A stretch of DNA of 64,000 nt from Gavia stellata. Its lineage: Eukaryota; Chordata; Aves; Gaviiformes; Gaviidae. This document shows, in pieces, positions 49,701 to 61,700 of this stretch; position 1 is the stretch's first letter; every line of letters starts with the position of its first letter. The DNA lies in contig NC_082595.1 of NCBI RefSeq assembly GCF_030936135.1, positions 113,352,334 through 113,416,333 on the forward strand, read 5' to 3'. The position numbers and the translations under genes were made by a program. Below the pieces are notes generated by a model, which searched no databases, was not told the DNA's origin, and worked only from the letters and a program-made list of their open reading frames with translations.

Positions 49701-52700
49701 CTGAGATTAGTTAGACTACTCAGAAGCAATGTCAATGGATGAGGCAAGAATGACCATAGATGTAAGCAGCTGGGGGGCTGTTATCTGGCACTGGTAACTG
49801 TACGTAGTGAACTTTTCATATACTGAACCTCTTTGCCCCTTCATCTGATTAGATATTCAACTGTTAAAAATAATAAAATCCTCTTGCTTCGGGTCACTCA
49901 GTCACAAATAACTTCGCAAACACTGTTTACGATCCCTGATATAGATCTGCAGGGCTGTAGGATGCTTGTGTTCTGTGATAACTTAAATCTGCCACTGCTT
50001 TTCCTGTTTGACTCAGTGTTTAATCATAGAATCGTTTAGGTTGGAAAAGACCTTTAAGATCATCAAGTCCAACGGTAAACCTAACCCTGCCAAGTCTACC
50101 ACTAAACCATGTCCCTAACTGCCTCATCCACACGTCTTTTAAATACCTCCAGGGATGCTGACTCAGCCACCTCCCTGGGCAGCCCGTTCCAATGCTTGAC
50201 AACCCTTTCAGTGAAGAAATTTTTCCTAATATCCAGTCTAAACCTCCGCTGATGCAACTTGTGGCTGTTTCCTCTTGTCCTGTCGCTTGTCACTTGGGAG
50301 AAGAGACCAACACCCACCTCACCACAACCCCCTTTCAGGCAGTTGTAGAGAGTGATGAGGTCTCCCCTCAGCCTCCTCTTCTCCAGACTGAACAACCCCA
50401 GCTCCCTCAGCCGCTCCTCATCAGACTTGTGCTCCAGACCCCTCACCAGCTCCGTCACCCTTCTCTGGACACGCTCCAGCACCTCAATGTCCTTCTTGGA
50501 GTGAGGGGCCCAAAACTGAACACAGTATTCGAGGTGCGGCCTCACCAGTGCCGAGTACAGGGGGACAATCACCTCCCTACTCCTGCTGGGCACACTGTTG
50601 CTGAAACAAAATGGCTGTATGCGTCTTTTGGTTTCCAGTAGCTTCCTAGTTGCTTATTTTCTAGGCTTTGCCTTCCCTAATAAAAATGCAGTTGTCAGTG
50701 CACAAATGAAGCGAACTGTGAAATGTCTTGGTTTTGTACAGTCTTACACCCTTTTGCAGTAGTGAAAATCTCTTGAGTATATGAGTGCAGGAGATAATAA
50801 TGTGGCCTCATACCTATCCTGGCCCTGTGGCCATCCCTTTATAGTTGCAAACAGATGGTCTTGCATTCAGTTGATTATTTTTGGGTTCCTGTGGTGCTGG
50901 TACAGTGCAGCGTAGGTAAGGTGGGTTAATTGTCCCTTGTTGCTGGATTGCATAGCAACCCTGGGACTAATTTTAAAGGTTAGTTGTTGATCCTTCTTGC
51001 TGTCATCTTTGTTTTCCTCTGCTTTCTTAAGCCTGCTGAAATCTGGAGTACAGTCCTTGTACTTGAGCACTTTACTAGAAGAGTGGAGTAATACACTCTG
51101 GCTTTGGAGAATGCTTAGGTATTGGCAAGACACAGTGGTTCGATGGCTACTTCAGGAGGAAAGGAAGGACTGTTGGGCAAACTATCTTTCCTACTTGCAA
51201 GGAGAAAGTGTTGAACGCAGAACAAATGTGGGTGCGAATTGGACACAGGACAAGAGGAAAATGTCTTCTGCAGCATGTAGTGTTTTAAAGGGCAAGTTGC
51301 TGTGTGATTGGGCATCTCTGCTAAAACCTATCAGTGGTGAGAGTTGGGAAGTATTACCACCAAGTGCGTTCTTGGCTGACACTCCTAATGACTGATGGGC
51401 GCTCTGATGAGCTGTCTCTTTACACTGGTGAGCTCTTTGCTCTTGCTTGTCCTTGAGGGTTTTAGAAGTCTAGCAAGCTCTGCATGTTCCTGTAGTAATG
51501 CTGATTATTTTTCTTTGTGCTTTGATTGTCAGATTGAGTTCACCTTGCCAAAGGCAAGTTGCTTGTCCTACCTTCTACTGTACTTCACACCTCTTCCTGT
51601 TATCTGCCCTACATGGACACCATATTTGGCTGAATCCTTTTCTAAAATTGATCTTTGCTTTGCTAATTGCCTACTAGACTGAGCAGTCATGGTGCTATGT
51701 CTTGCAGTCTGCCCCTTGCTGTTGTCTTCTCTGTGGCTGAGAAAGGCATGTTTTCTTGTTAATGTTGGTGATCTGGCTTTCCTTTTTTTGACCTTCATTG
51801 TTTGTCTTGCTTAACGTAACTGTCCTTAGCCTTCATGCATCTGATCATTCACAGACTTAAGAGTCATCACTAGATATAGTAGTGGATGGCAGGCAGCAAC
51901 CATGTGCGAATCAGTCAGAAGAGCTTGTGTCAGAGGTACCTTAAAGTGTGTATACTTACCTTGTACAGTTAAGAGCTTGTTTTAAAATGTATGTTCAGGT
52001 GAAGCTCCTCTCAGGCCTCTATCTGTGCTGAGTAGCTTGCACACCAAGGTGATGGACCTACAATAGTGACTAGACCAGACAAAAAACAAAGCTTCTTGTT
52101 CCAGCTTCTAAAATACTGTCACGAGGTGTAACAGCACTTCTGTCTGCCTTGTTTAACATGCTTGCAGTGAGTTTTTCCGAGTTGACTTCAATAGCAGGTT
52201 GTGGCTGTCACAGTGATGAATGGAACAGATGCGTGTCTGGCAAGGCTGCCTCTGCTTAGGCGTACAGTGAAGAATCTGGTAGTCTTATGCTGTTGCTCTA
52301 CTGTTGCATTGCTTCAGCTTTGCAGCAACAGAGCAAGGTTATGCATGTGACCTCCAGCGAAGTTGCATGTGAGCTGTGATATAAACTGCTAGAACAGGAA
52401 AAAGACTTGCCAAGCGTGGCTAATCAAAACCCAACTGCAGAGCCAGTATCTACAACAGTGACAGAAAAACACGTTGAGGAATTCCAGCGAGACTCTGCAA
52501 GTTCGGAGGCACAAGGACTGGAATATCAGAGGGGACAGGTCCCTGGATAACCTGTAACAGCAAATTCAAAACTGCCTTTCTGTGTGTCTGAGTTGGAAGT
52601 TCCCATAGACAGTGCAAGCCCAGCTCTTTCCAGTAACGCTGGTGCCATTGCAGAATGTCCACAGGATCCGGATGCAGAGAAGTGTATTATCAAGTCCTTA

Positions 52701-55700
52701 ATTGGGTGCAGACAGCCATTATAGATAGAGGTTGGGCTAGGATTCCATTGTACTTGTCTTTCTGGTATGGGAGTGCCCATGTTACATCACAGGGTAAGGT
52801 TTCTGTTGATAGTGCCTTTTTGTGATTGATTACTGACTCTTCCTTGCTCCTAAACAGGGCCCAGGAACAAAGGACAGAATGGCTGGATAGTGAACTGGCC
52901 CTTGCCATCCAACACGTGGTAGTTAAAGACCCTGTTCTGCAAAAACTGGGACAAAGTAACAGTCCTTGTAGACAGGGAACAAACATGTTTGGGATCAGCG
53001 AGATCCTATGATTGCGGTACAACTCAGGCCTCAGAGGAGTGCCAAAATCTTAATCATAGAATTGTTTAGGTAATGGTATTGGACATGGAGGAAAAATTTG
53101 TTCTTGATCACAAACTTCAGTGTTCAGGTGGCTGATCATCTGCACCAATATTGTATTTCTGGATGTGATCAGCCTCTGGCCCATCATAGACTGTAGCTGT
53201 CCTTATACCCCTCACACCCACCAGTGGCATACTATAGATTTAGGAGAAATTATTTTTAGTTCCTGCAGGTTCTGAAAGTCATGCGTGGCAGTGTGTGTGT
53301 GTGGTTTCGTTTTTGTTTTTTTTTTTTTTAAGAAGGCAAAACCTCATTTGACTGTATTAATTTAAATTGTTTTTACAGTAGTGAATTGTTCTTTTGAGTG
53401 GAAAAGAAGAAATTACTTAGAGGGGGGAAGGGCCAGTACTGTTAAACCTGCTCTTGATTCCTTGGCCAAAACATCTACAGAAAGGAAGCAGGAAGGAGCA
53501 GTAATGATGAGGAAATGCAGCTGCCGAAAAAGACCTGATGTAACTCCTCCTCTCTTAGTAGCCACCTATAGACCAGACATACACAGTAGGCTACTTAAGG
53601 CAGATGCTGCTTGTAGAGAAAAGCAAGTTAACAGGAATTCTCCATTGTGGATGTCTTGGGAGCCTCTTTAGAAGGCCCAGCGTGAGAACCTGTTGTGCTG
53701 GACAAACCTTGGGTGATGTGCCCTGTATGCAGAGTCGGGCACTGACTGGAGGTATGGTGACAGTGTAGAAGCTGAAAAAGTGCTGCCCCACTGCAGGGGT
53801 TTGGAGCCCCTCAGGCACTGACCTCATTAATGTTGAGGCTTTTAATAGAAATGTGGGGAATGTGTGATGCTGAGGTAGGTCAGGCTATCCTCCAGAAACA
53901 CAGGAAGACGTTAGATGCCTGGACAAATTCCATTTGTAAGTAACTCAGTAGTGCAAAATACAAAGCTGCACAAAAGTCTATAGCTTATCATTTGGGAACT
54001 GAGGAGGATCTGGTGTCTACTAGCTGCTCAAAGGAAGAATTTGGCCCACTTGCCTGGTGTGTGACGTTAAGATCCATTGAGGCAGAGTGCCCAGTAGAGA
54101 GAATTGGTGTGATTGTGCATGGCCCTGGCCAGAGCTCATCTAAAGCAGTCGGTGTAACTAGGAAAACGCAGAGCAGGTCTTAAGAGGACGACAAAGAAGT
54201 TAGCTTACTTTGCTTAGTGCTGTGAAGCTGAGAGGACCTGCTGGTGTCTGTAAAGAGGTAAGCACTAGGAATGAAGTAATCTTACTGGACTCTCAAGATA
54301 AGAGCTAGCACAAGAACAAAAAAGCAGTAAACTACTCATGAACAGTTGGTTGGGAGAGTAGATGCTGGACACTAGAACAAGCTCCGTTTCCAATGCTTGA
54401 ATAAGATAATATGATTTGGTATGTGCCACACAGCAAGGTTGAGCTGAATTATCAAGGAAGATCCGTCTTGTCTCACTAGAGCCCAAAGAACATCTCTCCT
54501 CTGAGCCTGGGAACTAGTTTAGTCTCATTCAACTGGGAATCCTCTTTGATATGTCCTGTCCTAATCCAGGAACACCTGGAAAAATACAAGCTGTTTGGCA
54601 TGCCCCGTGCAAGTCCACATTGTAGTAGTACAGACCAGGACCAATTGCATTTGTCCAGGAGGTTGACAAAGTGGGACATGGGTCTGGGACTGTGGGACCA
54701 GGCACGTTCAAGGGGGGAAGTAGAGCTTCAGGTGGGATGGTGACTCCGTGCTCCCTGCATACCTCAGTGTTCCTCCCTGGTGGAGCCAGCTACTTAGTTT
54801 TGGAGAGCTGTTCGCAGGCTGTCCCGAAGGCTTATCTTTTACGGGGGGTCCATACTTGTGTTCTGCTTGTTGTTCCTGTGTCTGGGAGTTATTCCCTCCC
54901 CATAGCTCTGAGTGGTTTGTGGTTGTTGCTGTGGATGTGCTGGCTGCTTGGAGGCCTCTGCTGTCAGGGTGGTTGTCCCTCTTCATTCAGCACCTGTGCT
55001 TGACTTTTGAGGCACTTTGGCACCAGTGCCCTGCTGATACGTGGAAGAGTTGCCTTGTAGGTCTATCTGTCTCCTAGAGCCCTGAGGTGGTGACTAACTG
55101 CAGTGATCTTGGCATCTCTGGCTGTTCCTAGGGCTTCTGTTATAGTTGAGGTGCTTGTGACAAATGCTATAGATCTGATTTAAGTTAGGTGCTTTCAGGA
55201 CTCGCGCTTCAACTGGGAGTCTTTCCCAGCTTGTCTTCCCATTCAGCAGAAGCTGTGGTCTCCAGGTTTGCTCTTGTAATGCCAAGCTGCCTTAGCTGAT
55301 CTGCAGCCAAGGAAACAATGGAGAAATATATCAGGGCAGGTAACCTGAAATAAGGGATTGATGAAGGGCCAACTTAATTCCACTGTGCTGCCTCTTTGGG
55401 CACCAGAGGGCCCTGGAGTTGCGTGTGTTCCCTAGGATCTAGTCGGGGATGGGCTACGGTTTCCTGTATCCTAAGCATTCATAGAATCATAGAATCGTTT
55501 AGGTTGGAAAAGACCTTTAAGATCATCAAGTCCAACTGTTAACCTAACACTGCTAAGCCCACCGCTAAACCATCCCCCTAAGTGCCTCATCCACACGTCT
55601 TTTAAATTCCTCCAGGGATGCTCACTCAACCACCTCCCTGGGCAGCCTGTTCCAATGTCTGACAACTTTATGACTTTCTTCTAGTGGCACCGGACACAAT

Positions 55701-58700
55701 TAACAACCACGTGAAGACCTGTCGTGAGGAGCAGAAGAACCTGCACTTCTTTGCCCCGGAATACGGAGGTACGGTGTGGCTGCAGCTGCAAGCCTGGTTT
55801 TGTTGGCCTTACTAATGCTTCCAAGCTGTTCTGCATCTTGTTTTCAGCTATAAGCTCATGACAGACGTTGTGTTAACAGTTTTGATTTATTTGCCTGCTT
55901 AAATGCCCCAACTTCTCTGTCTTTTGATACCAGAGGAGGGAGAGAAGGCTGCAGGATTATCATAGCCTGATACAGAGGTGGTCCTGCTGGTACTGCTGAA
56001 TGCAGGGATGGCGTGGTAACAGCATTATTTCTGTGTTACAGAAGTTGCCAACGTCACCACTGCTGTGGACATTTACTCCTTCGGGATGTGTGCACTGGAG
56101 GTGAGTGTGGAACACTTTGGCTATGGGACAGAGAGAGAATGAATTTCAGGGAAGGAGATGGCTCTGTGGAGATGCTGTGGTTAAGGGCGGATTAGCTTGG
56201 TAACAAGTGCATTTTGTTCTCTGAGCCAAATGCACTTTGCCTTGGAGGGATCCCTATCGAGGCTCCCCCAAATGCCTTACTAAGAAGTCAATAGCTCAGT
56301 AATGTGTAGTTCTCTCTGAAATTCTTAATGTGTAATTCATTACTCTGTGGGTCTTGGCCAGTTCTGAAGTCTGACCCACTGGCTGATGGGAACAGTCACT
56401 AGTACAAACAGTACTTAATGTACATGGAGAACAAAACACCTCTTCTGGGGAGTACCTGTTCTTCCTGTGGTATCTGGAGGAGAGCACAGATGTAGTCCAT
56501 AACTTTTCTGGGCCAGCCTGTCCCCACCTCATACAGGTTCTGGTTGCAGTCAAGCGTCAGTCTGACCTACCTGATCTTAGCAGCTTAGTGGTTTCTCTGC
56601 CCTTGCGATAAGTAGGCCCAAGTCTAGGAAATGGGAGTTGTTCGTAGGAGTATTTTCTGGGAAGAATTGTCAGAAAGAGCTGACACAAAGAATTCTGAAC
56701 CTATGCTGCACATCCCATAAGTGAAGCAGGAAGAGAACTGTGAAAACGCACAACTTTCAGGAAGCAAAACTTGAGTTGAATCTTAAGATGTTCTCTGGAA
56801 TCTTTTGCCAGCCTTTTCTAGCTAGGAATTTGTGTATGTGTTGGCTGGAGCCAGTTCTGGATGGTGGTGTGTGCTTGCTTTTCTGCCTGTAATACAGAGC
56901 TATTCATACAGCCAAGAGGGATGCTGTCAGATTCTGGCAGTGATCCAGTTACTGCTTCATTAGAAGAGGGGAATTATCGAGCAGAAGTACAGGCCAATGG
57001 ATCATGAGATTCAAAATGGAGATACTTACTGTCTAAAGGTGATGCTGGCATAGTTTTCAGGTTTCCCTGGCAATCTGTTAGGGTGCTAGAAAGAAGCTAT
57101 CATAATGAGGCAGTCATTCTCTCTCTGCCTCCACAAACTGTAACCTTAAACAGCACCAAACAATTTGTTTGTTATGATCTCATGCTTGGCAGTGGTCTCC
57201 TTGAGCTCTGTTCAATGTAGTCAGTAATTCTCTGTGAAGCTTGATGCGCTGCTTTGTGTTTGCAGATGGCGGTGTTGGAAATACAGGGTAATGGAGAGTC
57301 GTCTTATGTACCCCAGGAGGCCATTAACAGTGCCATCCAGCTGCTGGAGGACCCCTTGCAGAGGGTGAGTGAGGAGGGATCAGCGCCCTTGCAGATGTGT
57401 TGGCATTGCACATGGTCTCATGCAATTTTTGTCTTTCAGGAGTTCATTCAGAAGTGTCTAGAACAGGACCCTGGCAAACGTCCTACTGCCCGGGAGCTCC
57501 TTTTTCATCAGGCGTTGTTTGAGGTGCCATCACTAAAGCTACTGGCTGCTCACTGTATCGTTGGACATCAGCGTGAGTATGGAGTCCCAGGGTACCACAT
57601 CTCACGTTCTGCAGAGCTTCGCTAAGTTGTCAGTACAGCTGGCAACCTGGAAACCAAGACCTTCATGCCGCTCTTAACAGGCGGGGACCAGGGCCTTGTG
57701 AAACAGAGCTGTGGTCACTGCAGAGCCTGGAGGACGATGGTGCCCTGCCTGCTCTGAGTTGCACGGGAGATTAACAGCCTAAAGCCTCTGGGTTTTTTAT
57801 TGCTTTTCTTAGGTTGGAAAGGAATTGCAGTTGTTCAGGTCTAACTTTTTTCTTTTTTAAATAGATATGATTCCTGAAAACGCTTTAGAAGAAATGACCA
57901 AAAACCTTGACATGAGTGCAGTGTTGGCAGAGATTAATCATGCGGACAGGGAAGGAGTCAAGATGATGTGAGTACCCCATGGTGTGCTTGGAGGGGGCTG
58001 ACCAGGTGCACGTGGAATAGGTGCCAGGGCACTGGGGTGAGCACCGAAAGATCTGCCTGGGACTCTTCCTTTCAAGTGAATGTTGATATTCACCACTAAC
58101 TGGGAAACAAAAGGGAACTGATGGTGCTGTTGGTGAAGGAGCATTCACTCTCTGTCTCGGCACAAAAAATTCTGTGGAGGGTAACTCCTGGGTGGAGGAA
58201 GACCTTGCACCCCTGTTCTGTGAACAGATTCCATACAGCTGAGATGCGAATTGTTCCCCAGATGGAGGGGTGGGAAATTAACACACTGTAGTTAGTACAG
58301 TCCTTAGCAAAACCTAGCTGAACAGTTTGGGGAAGTGACTTGGACCATCCACAGGCTTACCAAATGGAGTCCAACATGTTGGAGAAATGGTTCCTCAGTG
58401 TTTTCTTAACGGCAGCTCATTCTACAATATGCAAAGGGAAGCGCTCTTTCGGGCAGCTATCAGTAACACACAGCACCCACTTAAGCTATAGAGGTGGCTC
58501 CCTAAGTAAGTGACCGTAATATGTACGGAGTGAGTAGAGTGCCAAAAAGTCATGTTAAATTTTGGATAATGAAACCTCAGCTGGTTGAGGGGTTTGCTGA
58601 AAAGACTAAGATGTGGATACTGTATTTCCAGAGAAGACCAGGGTGCTTCCAGGGTAGCCCAGCATTCTGGGATGATCAGGCTACTGAACAAAAGTAATCA

Positions 58701-61700
58701 AGGTGACAAGGAAAAAAAGCACTGTTCATTTGAGAAGGTCTTTGAGCCATGTAGACCTTTCTAAAAACTGACATTCTGATCTTCATAGCACTAATAAATA
58801 ATAGTATGGAATTCCCTTTGGAATATTTTTTGTTAATTAAAGGTTCAAGATGGAGGACAAAGAGTGAATAGCCAGAGCTCTGCAAGAGAGATTCTTTACA
58901 TATATTGGACTTCAGTCTGCAGAGGATTGGCTATCTGGCATCTGCCAGCTTGGGACTTGCCTTTTGGTAGTGCAGTACCTCAGAGGTGCTGGAAAAGGAA
59001 AAAGAAAGCATAGTAATGACTTGAAGTGTCAGAGGGCATAATTTCCAGGTGATTCATCAGTGTGCCACGCAAACAGAGCTGCTAGAAAAAATTGTAAATT
59101 TTTGCTGAAAACTACTACTGTACTAGAGGATGGGAAAATAACAGAGGTTGTGTGTGTTGAAAAGGGCTGGAGAGTGGTCTGGGGAACTGAGGCAGATGTG
59201 CAGCCTACACCAGATCTGATGGAACAGCAAAGCACTTGGGGGGGATCACGGCAGGATTCGAGCAGCTTGCAGTCTCTGGCTGATCTCTGAAATTCTTCAA
59301 AGCAGTCTTAAGATAGTGGTATGGAGAAGACTGGCAGTTCAAAGTTTTTGTTGTAACCAATCTAAAAGAAGCTGTGGCCAAGTGGACACTAAAAAGCTGA
59401 CTTGACTAAGGTGATGAGGAAAGTGTTTTACTGGGGAATTAGTAAAGTAGGAGAACCTGTGTCTCCTTGTTAGTCAGAACCAGAAAGAAATGAGGTATTT
59501 GCTGTGGACTATTCTGGTGTCGCTAACTCCCTGTGCCGTGCAAAAGACAATAACAGCTTGCTTTAGAGATAACTGTTTCTCTGTCTGAGAAGGCTGTGAA
59601 GAAACACCACAGGAAATGACCATTTCCAGCTTGTTCAAAACACACTGCTGTGCAGCTATAGACGAGAGCAAATATGATTACCAGGGTGCTTAATAACGGG
59701 AGAGAAGTTTACGGTAGTTGAGTGAAATGTCTGAAGACGTTACCTGTACAATGTACATGTACGAAGTGGCAACCTTTGTGAACAGTCCTGGAGCAGATCG
59801 AGGAGCTGCCTTCACCAAGGGGCTGGAAATCATTGTCCCCACATGGAGGAACTGTATGTTCTTGAGGGTGAGAAAGGGGAAGAGCAGTAGACATATGACA
59901 AGTTATGGCACAAAGGGGAGGGATTGTCAGTGCTTACTATCCTCCATCAGCCCCCAGCAAGGAAGACGTTCAATGGAATTAGAGGCTGGGGAATTAAAAA
60001 TGAATTGGTAGGAAGACTTCCTCTGGGACGCCACATTAAGAAGCCACCAAGCTGAACAAGCAATCTGGGAAAGAAATTAGAGAACAAAAGTATCCCAAAC
60101 TCCAGTGAGAAATATTTGGGCAGGGCATTAAATCCTGACGTGTAGTTTCTAGTTTCTGGTCTGGAGTGATATGACTGGTCATACCGTGCCATCGGCTGCT
60201 GCAGAGGTTCTTGCCTTTGCAGTGCTGAGTGCCCCTGCTCTTCTGGAGATGGGACGCAGGCTTCGTGGGTCTGGTGGGACGCAGGCTTCGTGGGGCTGGT
60301 ATAAGAGATGTCTTTGAAAAACCTTGCTAGGAACTTGGTGTTACTGGGCTAGCTTCCAAATAATTGTTTGCATTGGACAACACTCTTCAGGGGGGTGATA
60401 CCTGTTCTGCCATAATTAAAATGTTGCCTCATCCTTAGCTTCTATGAATACTTGCTCCCTGTACAGGAAGATTGGACTCTGTCTCGCCTTTGGCTGACTG
60501 CCTCTGTCCATACTCGTCCTGCCCACTGACACAGCCATAGTCTAGGACATGGAGATTTGAAATTGCATCCGAACAGACTTGAGTGGATGGTTCTGCTAGA
60601 TGACTTCTCACCTCTACTTTTTTTTCCTCCCCCCAGCTTCTCACAATCTCCGGCATTGGAACTGGACAAGTTCCTGGAGGATGTAAGGTAAGAGGGTTTT
60701 CTTAAAGGGCAACTTTAACTGTGTGTAAGACTGGAAAAATTGAGGAGAGGCATAACCTCACACCCTGCTCCTTTCTTGTAGGAATGGTATCTACCCACTC
60801 ACAGCTTTTGGGATGCCACGACCCCAGCAGCCCCAGCAAGTAGTGGTGAAGTCTCCCATTGCTCCACCGTCAGTGAAAACCCCAACTCCAGAGCCTGCTG
60901 AGGTGGAGACCCGCAAGGTGAGAGATGGGAGCTCCATTCCTCCCCTCCCCAGGCAGCTGTGCTGTGTAGCAGCAGTCAGTCACGGGGTGTCTCTGCTCCT
61001 GTTTCAGGTGGTGCTGATGCAGTGCAACATTGAGTCAGTAGAGGAGGGAGTGAAGCACCATGTATGTTCCCATCTTCTGGCTGAGCATGCTGTGTGGGGG
61101 TGTACCAGGGCAGCTGTGCAGAGCGTGTGGCTCCAGCATGCTGATGTGCTGCTGGTGCCTGGTGTGACCCTCTGCTGCCACAGCTGCCATCTTTGGGGCC
61201 CAAAGTCAGATCCAGGTCCATGCCTGTGGCTGACCTGGCAGGTAGTAAATGTTTTTGGCCCACCCCCAGATTCAGGCTTCCTCTGCAGGATGGTGCTGCT
61301 GGCTGTGGTTTGGAAGGGAACTGGATGTGGTGGTTCTGTTAGACTCCTGTGGGGCTCTGGAGGGGGGTGGTTCCTATCCTGGTGGGGATTTCTGGGGATG
61401 TTCCTGGCTGTCCCTCATGAGAACTTCTCTACTCTGCAGTTAACACTGCTGCTGAAACTGGAAGACAAGTTGAATCGACACTTGAGTTGTGACCTGCAGC
61501 CCAGTAAGTACCTTTCCTCCCGCGCTCTGGTGCACTGGGGCCAGCAGTGCACTCATACCTGGGTCTTACGCCCGTCCCTGTGTTGCAGATGACAACATCC
61601 AGGAGCTGGCAGCCGAACTGGTCCAGCTTGGATTCATCAGTGAGGTAAGCAGGCCTGGGGCTCAGGTAGGGCTATAGGTCTGCATTCCTTTCTCAAACTT

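Larger units (their letters stand above)
38574..55684 (+). other. NRBP1 second large intron (17 kb)
   Basis: Holds at least five CR1 copies (44.97-46.12, 47.25-47.95, 48.93-49.57, 50.03-50.60, 55.48-55.67 kb), T runs near 39.18, 46.44 and 53.32 kb, and a TA/TG-rich tract at 42.77-42.84 kb. I see no supported exon; open frames such as 43590-44156 lack family signals. Confidence 0.85.

Noticed and set aside
53050-53075. CATAGAATTGTTTAGG fragment as another CR1
   Set aside because: Only about 16 bases resemble the CR1 3' end and no flanking homology is visible; too short to call.
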